DNA from: Hippasteria phrygiana | Lineage: Eukaryota; Echinodermata; Asteroidea; Valvatida; Goniasteridae | Assembly (NCBI GenBank): GCA_037893225.1 | Contig: JAZGUH010000113.1 | Span: 2,294,001 to 2,358,000, forward strand | DNA: 64,000 bases | Reading direction: 5' to 3' | Part shown: positions 58,801 through 62,268 of the stretch, in pieces | Layout of the letters: each line of letters starts with the position of its first letter | Position numbering within the stretch: the first letter of the stretch is position 1 | The notes under the pieces: generated by a model | What the model was told of the DNA's origin: nothing | The model's database searches: none | What the model saw: only the letters and a program-made list of their open reading frames with translations | Program-made: the position numbers and the translations under genes

Positions 58801-61800
58801 GATTACAACAGCATGTATGCAGTACAGTCTCTACTGTGAAGCCAGAATGCATTGCAGTAAACTTAAAGTGCCACCATTATGAGGTCTATTACAATACACT
58901 ATCCTTGATCTGTGTGTGTGTTTTTTGTTTTGTTTTTTAAGAGTACTGCATATGTTAAATTATTTAGGAGAGAGATGTTACATTAACATACACTAATCCA
59001 AGTCCACAAATATATATAAGTAGGTCATGGCATGAATTACATAAATGTTCATTTATGTGGACAATGGATTTTAAAATAAGTTCTTTACAATTTATTAACA
59101 TTTACAATTTATTAACATTTAATCTAAGTGTTAATACTAATTTGTTCTATAGTAAGAGATTGCAGTGGATAATTTTTACTTACTGACATATTTTAGCTGA
59201 TCAATATAAGCTAGCAATATCAGGATATTTTAATCTTATTACTACATGCTAATTATAGACCTCAGTTTAGGCAGGAAAATAAATTTACTGTGGCAATTAA
59301 TTTCTAACATAACACAAATTGTTAATTTGTTTTCACCACAACTTTATATCTTGTGCATTTATTTGCAATTTAAGACCAGCAGCAAAATATCTCCCAGAAC
59401 GATTCTTCTTAGCCCATACACCATCTGTGTTGTCTATACTCTTTTTACATGTACATGTAAGTACAGTTAAATGTAGTTCTGTTCTGGAATCTGCTGGGTA
59501 TTCATTTTCCTGAAGGAAATTATGTTGGCATTGTTTTAAAATGTTTAAATTAATCTTGTTTGTAAATTATATGTTTTCATGAGCAGGAATTTTCTGACAT
59601 CTTCAGAAGAGCCTTTGCTTCGAGAGTATTCCCTCATGAATTTGTGGAGCAAATTGGTGAGCAACTTAGTCCAATTCTTTGTTTATAGAATAACATTTTG
59701 ATGGAGTAATTCAGCCAGTTTGGAGATGTTTGTTCGTGAATATTTCTACTATTATGTTGATCATAGTGTGTTTATTATGACATCATTGGGCTACACTGAA
59801 GTTTTCATGAGAGGGTGTTTCATTAGTTTTTGTCAGTCGTCACTTTTTTCTATGTAGTACAGAAAATTCCCTGTAATATGTAGTAGTACCTGTCAATTCA
59901 AAGCATTTCTTATATTCAAGGTTGGGATGAATACAATTTGTAATATATATTCCCCACACTTTTTTTGTTATGCAAAAATTAAACACAAAAACTATGATGA
60001 AAACTGATTAAAAGGAGTGTTTAACTGATTCAGGCCTGGAACATTGTCCCAAAGAGCCACAGCAATTTTTTGCCTTGATTTTGTTTGGTCACAAAACCAT
60101 GTTGACATTTTTTTTAAAAGCAGCAAGTTCACTTAAAGGGCATTAAGGCAGTAATAAAAGGTAACATGAAGTAAGTTTGGAAATAACATTCATTGGCCTC
60201 CTGTTGGCTGATTCCTTAAGTTTCACAATATAAGAGAATTTCAACAAAACCCAAATGCAATTGCTGATTTGGTGACAACCCTTTGGAGGTTTACAAAGTT
60301 TGTCAAGAAAGTGGTTGCCCAAGACATAGTTGTATAGTCCCATGATTGCCTGCTCAAACATGTTTGTCCCTTGAAGCTTAAAATGTTGTTGTGCCGCAAG
60401 ATGAAAAACATTTCATGTCCCCACCTGCTTCTTTCTCTTTTTTGCCATTTCTCCAAAATAATCCATAAAACTGCAAAATCTATTTGATTTGGTAGACTCC
60501 ATAGTCTACAGAAGCCATCTTGAACAAATTGGGGTGGCAGAAAAAGGATCATAGTATGATCTAAAAGACATGACATTAAGTGTGAGTTTTTTAATGTTAA
60601 CATTTTTCTATTTTTGAAACTTTTGTAATCCTAACGTTCCCAAATCCTCCAATTTTAATATGATTTTGCATGCGCCCTAGGGGGTTAGGGTTAATTAATA
60701 TACAATTTTTTGAGCATGACATGGTAGGATGTTATGGTGTCTGCAAAAGCAGTAAACTACACAAAATAAATATTAAACTGATAAATAGGAAAAATAATTT
60801 GTTTGCGCTGTTATGACAAAGTGCACAACCTGTTTATAATCAATAATCTTAGTACAGGGTTCGACCTTAATGCTGGTCCGCTAGACAAATTCTAGTCAAA
60901 ACAGCGGCGGTCTAGTCAAAACCCTTTTCTAAGTAGTCCGGCAGTCTAGTGAAAAAAATGCCAAGATAAGCTAAGCGCGCGCGTCTTCAGAGCCAGATTG
61001 TCAACAGCGATCCCCGATTGCGTGGAGTTTACTCTCAGCTAAGGCTGTTCGATATCCATTTATTTTGATACCGAAATATCGGCAGAAAAATATCGCGATA
61101 TTCGATATTATCGCGATGACGTCACTTTTTCATTACCGGAAGAACAGAGGAATAAAAAAAATACATGACGGAAGTCACCACGGCATCATGAGATCGAGGC
61201 CACCGGGATCGGGCCCACCGGGATTGAGCGGCAGGAACGGGTTCTTCTGGCTGATACAAAAATGTGACTGTTTTTTTTTCAGAAACATAATTGAAAAATG
61301 ACATTCCCTCAGAACATGCTCAAGTTTTTGAGGGGATGAAAGTTCTTTTAATATGATTTAAAAGAAGCTATTTTAGCCAATAACTTGTGTACACAGGAAC
61401 TATTAACTAGGCACTCATCCTGCCACTTCACTTCATTGAAAGAGAAATCAAATATAAATCAAACCAGTAAATAGCTTGTGTAATATTTTTTGGAACTTTT
61501 TTATCACAATTCTGAAGGAAAATAAATCAGCCTACAGTACAGTATTGCGAAAACTGTTTACCTGGAGCCTTTTCTTTCTCTTAGATTGGAAATACAAACT
61601 ATAACCCAAGGCCCATTCTTTGTCCCTGTTATTAATAATAATATGTATAATATTCTGGAACATCACTGTCCAATTTACCATTATCACGACGTCGGTGTAT
61701 ACGTTATTTACATTGTAATTGACGTAAAAGGTTACTTACAAAAAAAGTAGCCTAAAAGGTGAAAAAAACATGCGGACCAGTGAAAATGCTGGCGGGCTAG

Positions 61801-62268
61801 TAAAAAGCCAACATTACTGGTCCGGCAGGCTAGTGAAAAAAAAGTTAAGGGGAAACCCTGTAGTACAAATGTACCCATTCAGCATTACTGTGCGGCAGTA
61901 TGATAAGTACATGTACATGTACTACCTCACAGCCTAGCACTGCATGCCGACAATGGGAGTGCATGCCAGGCTGACTATATAATGTAGCAGTGACATAGCT
62001 AGGATTCTTTTCAGTCAAGGAGCAAGGGGGGCATGGCTATATTTTTTCAGGGGGAAGTCACAAATTTTAATCAGGAACAGATATAAAAAAATTCATATAA
62101 AAGGGTCCCGACTTTTTGGGCTCCCAAAAAAACCCCACAAACCAATGCTTTTATGAATGAAAGTTTAAATTCTCCAAATTAAGAATATTTTAATGGTATT
62201 ATTATACACATTTATGTGAAATACAGGTGCACAACATGTGAAGGGAATTCTTCTATATGGACCACCAG
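4788..62268 (+). CDS. NSF: NSF, vesicle-fusing ATPase (partial, ten exons)
   Basis: NSF is a cytosolic hexameric AAA+ ATPase that, with SNAP adaptors, uses ATP to take apart SNARE complexes after membrane fusion. Exons: 4788-4887, 16751-16790, 27033-27111, 48517-48604, 51297-51354, 55247-55299, 57233-57321, 58561-58636, 59587-59656, 62227-62268. All introns are GT-AG and all phases join, giving about 231 codons. Order: N-domain strand motifs ([13 protein letters not shown]), [26 protein letters not shown], a basic linker, then [31 protein letters not shown] and [10 protein letters not shown] leading into D1. This matches vertebrate NSF from about residue 34 to 265 by recall. The first exon and everything after GPPG lie outside or were not found. 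No stop or frameshift is seen in the exons, so the gene looks functional. Cdc48/p97 is a distant relative but lacks these linker motifs. Confidence 0.96.
4924..5380 (+). repeat. Intronic AGGTCA-rich tandem repeat, block 1
   Basis: Begins with TTTTTGTGTCGCCTAAACGA (also at 36471) and continues as imperfect units of roughly 150 bp. These contain CTCATTTGAAAAGTTGAA, GTCCAATT, CAACATGGAAACATTTAT and AGGTCA motifs. The same family fills 36466-37286 and continues at 48071-48200 after the Gypsy insertion. A perfect AGGTCAAAGGTCA lies at 5158-5170. Confidence 0.8.
5381..5928. other. No gene recognised
   Basis: AT-rich intron of NSF with several TACATG motifs and a short (TTGTAC)n stretch near 5443-5465. 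Confidence 0.5.
5929..6457. mobile_element. TTAA-type MITE (Kolobok/piggyBac-like), 529 bp
   Basis: Terminal inverted repeats AGAGCAACTCCAAC and (reverse complement of the right end) AGAGCAACTCCAAAGG are flanked by TTGA (5925-5928) and TTAA (6458-6461), a one-mismatch TTAA duplication. It has no coding capacity. Confidence 0.7.
6637..6800 (+). repeat. DIRS copy 1, left inverted terminal repeat
   Basis: GTCTACAGCACTCATCTTAC at the outer edge, then TTACCCGTAGAGCCACTACT, continuing to the CCCGCCATATTAGCTTC region. The right end carries the same sequence inverted. The extreme 20 bp differ between the two ends, as expected for DIRS. Confidence 0.9.
7189..7970 (+). pseudogene. DIRS copy 1, Pro/Ser-rich 5' ORF region
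   Basis: Open frame starting within the element leader and running through a 46-bp C-rich tract, with low-complexity Pro/Ser composition and no recognised domain. It probably represents degenerate gag N-terminal sequence. The long overlapping open frames on both strands here reflect GC-rich composition rather than separate genes. Confidence 0.4.
7970..8081 (+). repeat. 12-bp minisatellite (about 9 units)
   Basis: Near-perfect tandem repeats of CTGACCCTCTGC inside the DIRS gag region, encoding repeated LPDP in one frame. Because 12 is a multiple of 3 the array keeps frames open on both strands, which explains the overlapping long open frames. Confidence 0.95.
8176..8750 (+). pseudogene. DIRS gag-like ORF1 (decayed)
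   Basis: Translation includes [20 protein letters not shown], then [37 protein letters not shown] and a segment ending [20 protein letters not shown], typical of the DIRS ORF1 protein. A diverged copy of the DQxCIKHIQ segment recurs at about 51990-52040 in the third DIRS remnant. The frame stops shortly after an abrupt junction with RNase H-distal sequence. Confidence 0.75.
8751..8924 (+). pseudogene. DIRS post-RNase H segment, left part
   Basis: After the junction the + strand encodes [18 protein letters not shown] and a segment with [15 protein letters not shown]. It is closely similar to 22996-23160 in DIRS copy 2 ([18 protein letters not shown]). The catalytic RT and RNase H core is deleted upstream. 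The segment is cut at 8924 by an insertion and resumes at about 10852. Confidence 0.8.
8925..10851. mobile_element. 1.9-kb A-rich non-coding insertion inside DIRS copy 1
   Basis: Interrupts DIRS coding sequence that is continuous at 23150-23175 in copy 2. The flanks CTCGTGTA (8917-8924) and CTCGCATA (10852-10859) look like an imperfect 8-bp target duplication. It is A-rich on the + strand with many AAAACAAA runs and has no recognisable coding capacity. Ends are weakly similar in inverted orientation (GGGAAAT / GGGTAAAT). Class unknown, possibly hAT-like. Confidence 0.6.
10852..12240 (+). pseudogene. DIRS tyrosine recombinase (decayed), copy 1
   Basis: Resumes DIRS sequence, then encodes a [38 protein letters not shown] and [18 protein letters not shown] (first catalytic Arg). 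After a disrupted stretch come [20 protein letters not shown] (HxxR) and, in another frame near 12215-12240, YLRDV, which would carry the nucleophilic Tyr. Stops at 11135-11200 and 11707, a frame change near the C-terminus and a small tandem repeat at 11845-11910 ([14 protein letters not shown]) make it non-functional. Confidence 0.8.
12389..12500 (+). repeat. DIRS internal complementary region
   Basis: 12389-12427 is the reverse complement of the element's extreme left end (CATTAGTAGTGGCTCTAC through GTAGAC). From 12464, GTCTACTAGCGAATACTTAC is the reverse complement of the extreme right end. The C-rich spacer between them matches the G-rich right terminus at 12691-12728. This is the template region DIRS elements use to make a circular intermediate. 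Confidence 0.85.
12540..12728 (+). repeat. DIRS copy 1, right inverted terminal repeat
   Basis: Inverted match to 6637-6800, ending GCTAGTAGACCCATCC, followed by ACACAGCTGTG and a run of about 21 G. The G run belongs to the element, since it is mirrored by the C run in the internal complementary region. Confidence 0.85.
12729..13188. other. No feature recognised
   Basis: AT-rich intron sequence with no coding or repeat structure that I could identify. Confidence 0.5.
13189..13303. repeat. Inverted repeat of SINE tail (head-to-head)
   Basis: Arms of about 55 bp, each containing AATGTATTCAAATTTACCTA and GTCAGTTTCCCTTGTGG, face each other around a short spacer. The same sequence follows the tRNA-like heads at 13860 and 15903, so this is two SINE tails in opposite orientation. 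Confidence 0.8.
13304..14008. mobile_element. Two tRNA-derived SINE copies, opposite orientation
   Basis: The tRNA-like heads are at 13514-13588 (minus strand) and 13783-13858 (plus). Box A-like TAGCTCAGTTGGTAGAGC and box B-like GGTTCGAATCC are seen (TAGTTCAG in the plus copy). They are followed by a fixed tail (AGTTTCTTTGTTCACTTTGA and so on). Shared flanking text (GGGATCACACCCAATTTTAC, TCAATGAGGATA) recurs at 15.7 and 32.8 kb. The linked fixed tail and multiple diverged copies indicate a SINE rather than a tRNA gene. Confidence 0.85.
14020..15745 (-). pseudogene. LINE reverse transcriptase, C-terminal part (decayed)
   Basis: Read on the minus strand: a YADDTTL box (RT catalytic motif) near 15690, then [41 protein letters not shown] and, near the 3' end, [27 protein letters not shown]. 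This is the palm-thumb-tail pattern of CR1/L2/Jockey-type non-LTR retrotransposons. The 3' end is an A/C-rich tail (T/G on the minus strand) around 14040-14180. Frameshifts and a MITE insertion (14952-15565) make it dead. Confidence 0.85.
14952..15565. mobile_element. Kolobok-like MITE with TTAA target duplication
   Basis: Perfect inverted termini AGGGACACATTGC, flanked by TTAA at 14948-14951 and 15566-15569; Kolobok elements typically have TTAA targets and AGGG ends. It is 614 bp with no coding sequence, and interrupts the LINE RT between the YADD box and the LGVLID motif. It includes a short inverted repeat, CCGCCATTTTGT...ACAAAATGGCGG, at 15371-15417. Confidence 0.85.
15730..15970 (+). mobile_element. 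tRNA-derived SINE copy
   Basis: Plus-strand copy. The tRNA-like head is at about 15820-15902 (box A degraded to AGCTTAGTTGGTAGTGC, box B GGTTCGAATCC), with the tail AGTTTCTTTGTTCATTTTGA and CCTAGTCAGTTTCCCTTGTGG. This is the uninserted reference for the CTA site discussed in the findings. Confidence 0.8.
15971..16750. other. Intron, no gene
   Basis: Non-coding; contains a C run at 16261-16280 and TACATG motifs. A polypyrimidine tract (TTCTGTTTAATTTGATTTCAG) leads into NSF exon b. Confidence 0.5.
16751..16790 (+). CDS. NSF: NSF coding exon b (N domain, 40 bp)
   Basis: A very short exon encoding [13 protein letters not shown] plus one base. It is bounded by TTGATTTCAG and GTATGA. The sequence matches the conserved RKWAxLSIxQxIEV segment of animal NSF. 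It is isolated between introns of about 11.9 and 10.2 kb. Confidence 0.95.
17256..17965. mobile_element. Possible MITE rich in CAACCCGTG motifs
   Basis: Starts with TTTTCACACTAC followed by TACCCGTGTCGAAATCTAC and ends with an inverted-like TTAATTTCGACGGGTTGAG. Between them are many CACGGGTTGAACT / CAACCCGTGT motifs in both orientations. The structure resembles the MITE at 39751-41012 (TTTCACACTA ends, repeated internal motif), but I could not fix its right boundary or a target duplication. Confidence 0.4.
17966..18652. other. No gene recognised
   Basis: Non-coding. It includes a GC-rich patch with a tandem duplication of GCTAGCACAGCGGACG at 18314-18345. Confidence 0.5.
18653..19813. mobile_element. 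Double-palindrome non-autonomous element, copy 1
   Basis: Inverted ends GGGTCATTCCACCAGGTTGG (extending to ACACAGTGTG) at both termini. Internally there are two consecutive large palindromes, centred near 19040 and 19420. Each arm contains CAGTGTCCAAATA(TAGC) text and each centre carries GACGTAACATGGACAC / GTGTCCATGTTACGTC. Further GGACACxGTGTCC motifs lie at 18855 and 19605. No coding sequence. A matching element in opposite orientation lies at 24346-25476. Superfamily not recognised. Confidence 0.85.
19814..20871. other. Unassigned region, possibly a solo LTR or 3' end
   Basis: No convincing coding sequence. It contains a (TATTG)n/(GTGTG)n stretch at 19868-19990, a GC-rich patch with an open frame at 20117-20482 that matches nothing I know, and AATAAAG at 20524 downstream of TATAAAAG (20506). 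That arrangement would suit a retroelement terminal repeat, but no second copy is in the window. Confidence 0.35.
20872..21142 (+). repeat. Duplicated RNase H segment, left copy
   Basis: Starts CCGCGGGATAGTGGAATCC and is nearly identical to 22662-22921. It differs by a 12-bp insertion CATGTACATGTA at 20954-20965 and a few substitutions. It then runs into unrelated gag-like sequence (21143-21500), with an abrupt join in CACGTCCTGGGA. Confidence 0.9.
21640..22080 (+). pseudogene. DIRS reverse transcriptase, N-terminal fragment
   Basis: Encodes [20 protein letters not shown], then [20 protein letters not shown] and [20 protein letters not shown]. Between GSIN and [10 protein letters not shown] the segment that should hold RT motif A (the first catalytic Asp) is absent, so the protein would be inactive even though the frame stays open. 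Confidence 0.8.
22600..23995 (+). pseudogene. DIRS RNase H and tyrosine recombinase region, copy 2
   Basis: RNase H motifs: [15 protein letters not shown] near 22615-22655, [20 protein letters not shown], and [11 protein letters not shown]. It is followed by a linker and YR N-terminal half: [36 protein letters not shown], and in another frame [17 protein letters not shown] (catalytic Arg). A stop after the [16 protein letters not shown] stretch (23750), a TGA at 23917 and loss of the HxxR/Tyr half show it is dead. Confidence 0.85.
24346..25476. mobile_element. Double-palindrome non-autonomous element, copy 2 (inverted)
   Basis: Same family as 18653-19813, inserted in the opposite orientation, flanked by ACTT at 24342-24345 and 25477-25480 (candidate 4-bp target duplication). 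Compared with copy 1 it carries three extra CATGTA hexamers, each at a TA: 24950-24955, 25212-25217 and 25415-25420. Repeated GACGTAACATGGACAC motifs are again present. Confidence 0.85.
25481..27032. other. Intron; GGAGGATT-rich repeat patch at 26444-26775
   Basis: No gene. Between 26444 and 26775 GGAGGATT (or its complement) occurs repeatedly. The ends look inverted (AACCCTACCTAACC...AATCCTCCAAAATC against GATTTTGGAGGATTAGG... TTAGGGTTAA), suggesting a small decayed MITE. A related fragment lies near 60630-60695. Confidence 0.4.
27033..27111 (+). CDS. NSF: NSF coding exon c (N domain)
   Basis: This 79-bp exon completes a Val codon and encodes APYEFDKN...LEVDFLQKK. It has a polypyrimidine acceptor (TTTTCATGCAG) and a GTGAGT donor. 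The EVDFLQKK motif is diagnostic for NSF (EIDFLQKK in vertebrates). It ends with two bases of an Asn codon completed by exon d. Confidence 0.95.
27112..28066. other. Start of the 21-kb NSF intron, no gene
   Basis: AT-rich, non-coding, no repeat structure recognised. Confidence 0.5.
28162..28269 (+). repeat. (CAAA)n microsatellite, about 27 units
   Basis: Uninterrupted AAAC/CAAA tetranucleotide array of about 108 bp near the left end of the hAT-like element. It keeps frames open on both strands (repeating KQTN / CLFV), so open frames here are not genes. Confidence 0.97.
29514..29738 (+). repeat. Two short tandem arrays in the hAT-like element
   Basis: About five units built on GGGTACGAGTTAACCTGG at 29514-29600, then about five units of CAAGCAAAGCTTCCTCC at 29665-29738. 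They are separated by a (CATGTA)n stretch at 29600-29617. Confidence 0.85.
30223..32610. other. Intron, no gene recognised
   Basis: About 2.4 kb of AT-rich sequence with scattered TACATG motifs and no coding or transposon termini that I could identify. Confidence 0.5.
32611..34110. mobile_element. tRNA-derived SINE copies, one split by a DNA transposon
   Basis: A minus-strand SINE head lies at about 32656-32730. A plus-strand copy begins at about 33000 and is cut inside its head after GCTCAGTTGGTAGAGCACCG. The remainder (ACCGGTACGGTATTCCGGAGG through CCTGCCAGTTTTCTCTGTTC) resumes at 34039. Removing 33057-34038 and one ACCG restores a continuous SINE head. Confidence 0.85.
33057..34038. mobile_element. 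CMC/Chapaev-like non-autonomous element, 982 bp
   Basis: Inverted ends CACAGCATTTACA at both termini, inserted in a SINE head with target duplication ACCG (33053-33056 and 34039-34042). CAC-type ends and a 4-bp target duplication fit the CMC (Chapaev) group; this assignment is an inference. No transposase seen. A truncated relative lies at 1829-1986. Confidence 0.8.
34111..36465. other. Intron, no gene recognised
   Basis: AT-rich; a T run at 34723-34735 and a C/A run at 35931-35951. No repeats with identifiable ends. Confidence 0.5.
36466..37286 (+). repeat. Intronic AGGTCA-rich tandem repeat, block 2
   Basis: Same family as 4924-5380, about five imperfect units. Perfect AGGTCAAAGGTCA direct repeats lie at 36701-36713 and 37211-37223, with a near match near 36916. 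The block is cut by the Gypsy element at 37291/37292 and continues with ACATGGAAACATTTATGTG at 48071, a motif that follows GGTGCGACATG in intact units. Confidence 0.85.
37292..37478 (+). repeat. Gypsy 5' LTR (187 bp)
   Basis: Begins TGTTACATATTCATATTAAA and ends CAGAATAGGACAACA. It lacks a TA dinucleotide present in the 3' LTR end (GGACATAACA). The likely primer-binding region follows (TTTTGGCGACGAGGATGGG, 37480-37498). Confidence 0.93.
38796..39750 (+). pseudogene. Gypsy gag (capsid plus two zinc knuckles), cut by a MITE
   Basis: Open from ATG at 38796 for about 318 codons. An N-terminal capsid-like region ([40 protein letters not shown]) precedes two nucleic-acid-binding knuckles, [13 protein letters not shown] and [14 protein letters not shown]. 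This is a typical Gypsy gag layout. The reading frame is still open across capsid and knuckles but is cut at 39750 by the MITE. Confidence 0.9.
39751..41012. mobile_element. MITE with ACCCGGGTAA motifs inside Gypsy gag-pol
   Basis: Ends GTTTCACACTATACTC (left) and GTTTCACACTACTCTG (reverse complement of right), followed on both sides by TTACCCGGGTAATT. The motif ACCCGGGTAA or GGGTTAA is repeated many times near both ends. A candidate target duplication TATA is at 39747-39750 and 41013-41016. It is non-coding, and contains a SINE at 40105-40235, giving three levels of nesting. Confidence 0.85.
40105..40235 (-). mobile_element. tRNA-derived SINE inside the MITE
   Basis: Minus-strand tRNA-like head at 40123-40196 (GGATTCGAACC, GCTCTACCAACTGAGCTATC) with the tail TTTCAAAGTGAACAAAGAAAC and the GGCGGTCT...ATTGTCAG flank of the family. 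Confidence 0.85.
41017..43103 (+). pseudogene. Gypsy protease-RT-RNase H (decayed)
   Basis: Protease motif [11 protein letters not shown] at about 41050-41083, immediately followed by a [25 protein letters not shown] (motif A), [20 protein letters not shown] and [10 protein letters not shown] (catalytic YLDD at 41943-41954). Then the [16 protein letters not shown] connection and RNase [21 protein letters not shown], closing with [11 protein letters not shown]. Stops near 41283 and 41524 and frameshifts near 41580-41640, 42085 and 42595 break the frame. Confidence 0.92.
43104..43987 (+). pseudogene. Gypsy integrase (decayed)
   Basis: HHCC zinc-binding region ([20 protein letters not shown] ... 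CQICQEH). Core domain: [38 protein letters not shown] and [17 protein letters not shown] carry the D, D and E of the catalytic triad. A C-terminal segment ends [13 protein letters not shown] at a stop (43985-43987). Frame breaks occur near 43265 and 43700. Confidence 0.9.
44538..44607. repeat. Hairpin in the Crypton-like insert
   Basis: Imperfect inverted repeat of about 70 bp with arms starting AGTCTGGTTCCCT and ending AGGGAACCAGACT. A second, shorter inverted pair of CTGGTTCCCG follows at 44627-44695. Confidence 0.8.
45007..46631 (+). pseudogene. Crypton/DUF3504 tyrosine recombinase, one intron, broken
   Basis: Exon 1 is 45007-45295, with start ATG in [11 protein letters not shown]; the intron is 45296-45440 (GTAAGG...TTGCAG); exon 2 starts 45441. 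N-terminal part is acidic. Core motifs: [40 protein letters not shown] (first catalytic Arg), [20 protein letters not shown] (HxxR) and [16 protein letters not shown] (His and nucleophilic Tyr). All catalytic residues are present. A TAG at 45944-45946 and a one-base frameshift near 46100-46130 interrupt it. The family includes host genes derived from Cryptons (ZMYM/QRICH1 C-termini), but the nesting here says transposon. No Tn-type transposase is present. Confidence 0.88.
47245..47349 (+). pseudogene. Gypsy pol C-terminal tail, downstream of the insertion
   Basis: Encodes [20 protein letters not shown], then [13 protein letters not shown] and TAA at 47347-47349. The RxxxxPxxFxDYV ending is characteristic of Gypsy Pol C-termini. 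It marks where the retrotransposon resumes. Confidence 0.75.
47350..47881. other. Gypsy 3' untranslated region with SINE scar
   Basis: Non-coding. At 47630-47672 TTAAAGTGAACAAAGAAACTGGC is joined directly to TTGTGGATTGTTTGA, the two ends of the SINE family with everything between deleted. Confidence 0.6.
47882..48070 (+). repeat. Gypsy 3' LTR (189 bp)
   Basis: TGTTACATATTCATGTTAAA through GGACATAACA. It is preceded by GAAAGGGAAGGAA, a likely polypurine tract. All seven substitutions against the 5' LTR are transitions. Confidence 0.93.
48071..48516. repeat. AGGTCA repeat block 2, remainder, then plain intron
   Basis: 48071-48160 continues the tandem repeat interrupted by the Gypsy element, including a duplicated GTGCAAAGTCACATATCAAT and GTCAAAGGTCATTG. 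The rest up to exon d is unremarkable. Confidence 0.7.
48517..48604 (+). CDS. NSF: NSF coding exon d, with tandem NAGNAG acceptor
   Basis: Encodes [15 protein letters not shown]...FTVGQQ in phase with its neighbours; [10 protein letters not shown] is a strictly NSF motif. The acceptor reads CAACAGCAG, so splicing after the first AG (exon starts 48517) or the second (48520) would include or omit one Ser. Asn is made either way. The donor is CAG|GTACTT. The preceding intron is 21.4 kb because it holds the Gypsy element. Confidence 0.95.
48923..50203. mobile_element. pogo/Tc1-mariner-like element, 1.28 kb
   Basis: Inverted ends CAGTAAAATCGCAATAAGTC (left) and CAGTAAAATCGCAATAACTC (reverse complement of right), flanked by TA at 48921-48922 and 50204-50205. 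CAGT ends with TA targets and a TCG-containing repeat fit the pogo/Tigger branch. Sub-terminal AACTCAA/ATATCTC text is also mirrored. No intact transposase. Confidence 0.88.
50204..51296. other. Intron; G-rich tracts, no gene
   Basis: Runs of G at 50536-50557 (then a GGCGGC array to 50588) and at 50684-50702 on the + strand could form G-quadruplexes. Open frames here are low-complexity artefacts. Confidence 0.6.
51297..51354 (+). CDS. NSF: NSF coding exon e
   Basis: A 58-bp exon encoding [19 protein letters not shown] plus one base. It matches the end of the N domain (LVFxxxEKLFGLLVKDIE in vertebrate NSF). The acceptor is TTCTTTTAG and the donor GTAAGT. A DIRS remnant begins about 90 bp downstream in the next intron. 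Confidence 0.95.
51766..51855 (+). repeat. 30-bp tandem repeat (three units)
   Basis: Three near-identical units of about 34 bp built on GCAGGTATCACCCCAACACC followed by TGGATTTCATTA, within DIRS copy 3. Confidence 0.85.
53205..53372. repeat. GAGACCAAGACCAG-type repeat with palindrome
   Basis: Multiple GAGACCAAGACCAG and GGTCTCG motifs in both orientations, centred on the palindrome GGTCTCGAGACTAGTCTCGA at 53319-53338. It looks like the ends of a small fold-back element. Confidence 0.65.
54696..55246. other. Intron, no gene recognised
   Basis: AT-rich with no repeat termini; leads into NSF exon f. Confidence 0.5.
55247..55299 (+). CDS. NSF: NSF coding exon f (N-D1 linker)
   Basis: Encodes [18 protein letters not shown], equivalent to the MDPSILKGEPATGKRQK segment of vertebrate NSF at the end of the N domain. 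It is Lys/Arg/Ser rich and the least conserved of the ten exons. The acceptor is TTTTTTGTAG and the donor AAG|GTAAAA. Confidence 0.92.
55675..55742 (+). repeat. Long impure poly-G tract
   Basis: About 65 bp of G interrupted by single T or GGAGGAGG units, a strong G-quadruplex candidate within the NSF intron. Confidence 0.9.
55743..57232. other. Intron, no gene recognised
   Basis: Contains a repeated motif (GATGTACCCCACA at 57045-57057 and 57132-57144; GGGGACAAAGGAGAACAA-like text), possibly part of an undetermined repeat. No coding exon beyond exon g at its right edge. Confidence 0.45.
57233..57321 (+). CDS. NSF: NSF coding exon g (linker)
   Basis: An 89-bp exon encoding [20 protein letters not shown] followed by a segment ending TGKSM plus two bases. 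It resembles the [20 protein letters not shown] stretch of vertebrate NSF. The donor is read as ATGGG|GTAGGT, the only choice that keeps frame with exon h. Confidence 0.93.
57726..57840. repeat. Hairpin MITE-like inverted repeat
   Basis: Arms of about 27 bp (TAGCCTTTAGTCAAGGTGCG and on to CGTGGCT, mirrored by AGCCACACGCGCCTTGACTA) around a GC-rich loop with internal GGACACGTAACGCGCC symmetry. The GC content stands out from the AT-rich intron. Confidence 0.8.
58561..58636 (+). CDS. NSF: NSF coding exon h (start of D1)
   Basis: Encodes [20 protein letters not shown] then GGLDK after one carried-over base. This is the highly conserved entry to the D1 domain. The acceptor is GGGTGACAG and the donor AAG|GTAAGT. 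Confidence 0.96.
58637..59586. other. Intron between exons h and i, no gene
   Basis: AT-rich; a short duplicated ACAATTTATTAACATTT lies at 59088-59120. Confidence 0.5.
59587..59656 (+). CDS. NSF: NSF coding exon i (D1)
   Basis: Encodes [20 protein letters not shown] then EQI plus one base. The [13 protein letters not shown] motif is nearly invariant in animal NSF. The acceptor is TGAGCAG and the donor ATTG|GTGAGC. Confidence 0.96.
60855..61860. mobile_element. hAT-like non-autonomous element, 1.0 kb
   Basis: Ends CAGGGTTCGACCTTAA and (reverse complement of right) CAGGGTTTCCCCTTAAC, with sub-terminal GTCTAGTCAAAA / TAGTGAAAAA motifs like those of 3308-4712. It is flanked by TAGTA (60850-60854 and 61861-61865), shorter than the usual 8 bp, so the target duplication is either mutated or the class differs. 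Non-coding; contains a CCACCGGGAT tandem pair at 61200-61225. Confidence 0.75.
61866..62226. other. Intron before exon j, no gene
   Basis: Non-coding; a (TACATG)n stretch at 61909-61921. Confidence 0.5.
62227..62268 (+). CDS. NSF: NSF coding exon j (D1 Walker A, first half)
   Basis: A 42-bp exon encoding [14 protein letters not shown]. It ends inside the Walker A (P-loop) motif: the CGKT half must be in the next exon, which was not found before 64000. The acceptor is AAATACAG and the donor CCAG|GTTAGT. Confidence 0.95.
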
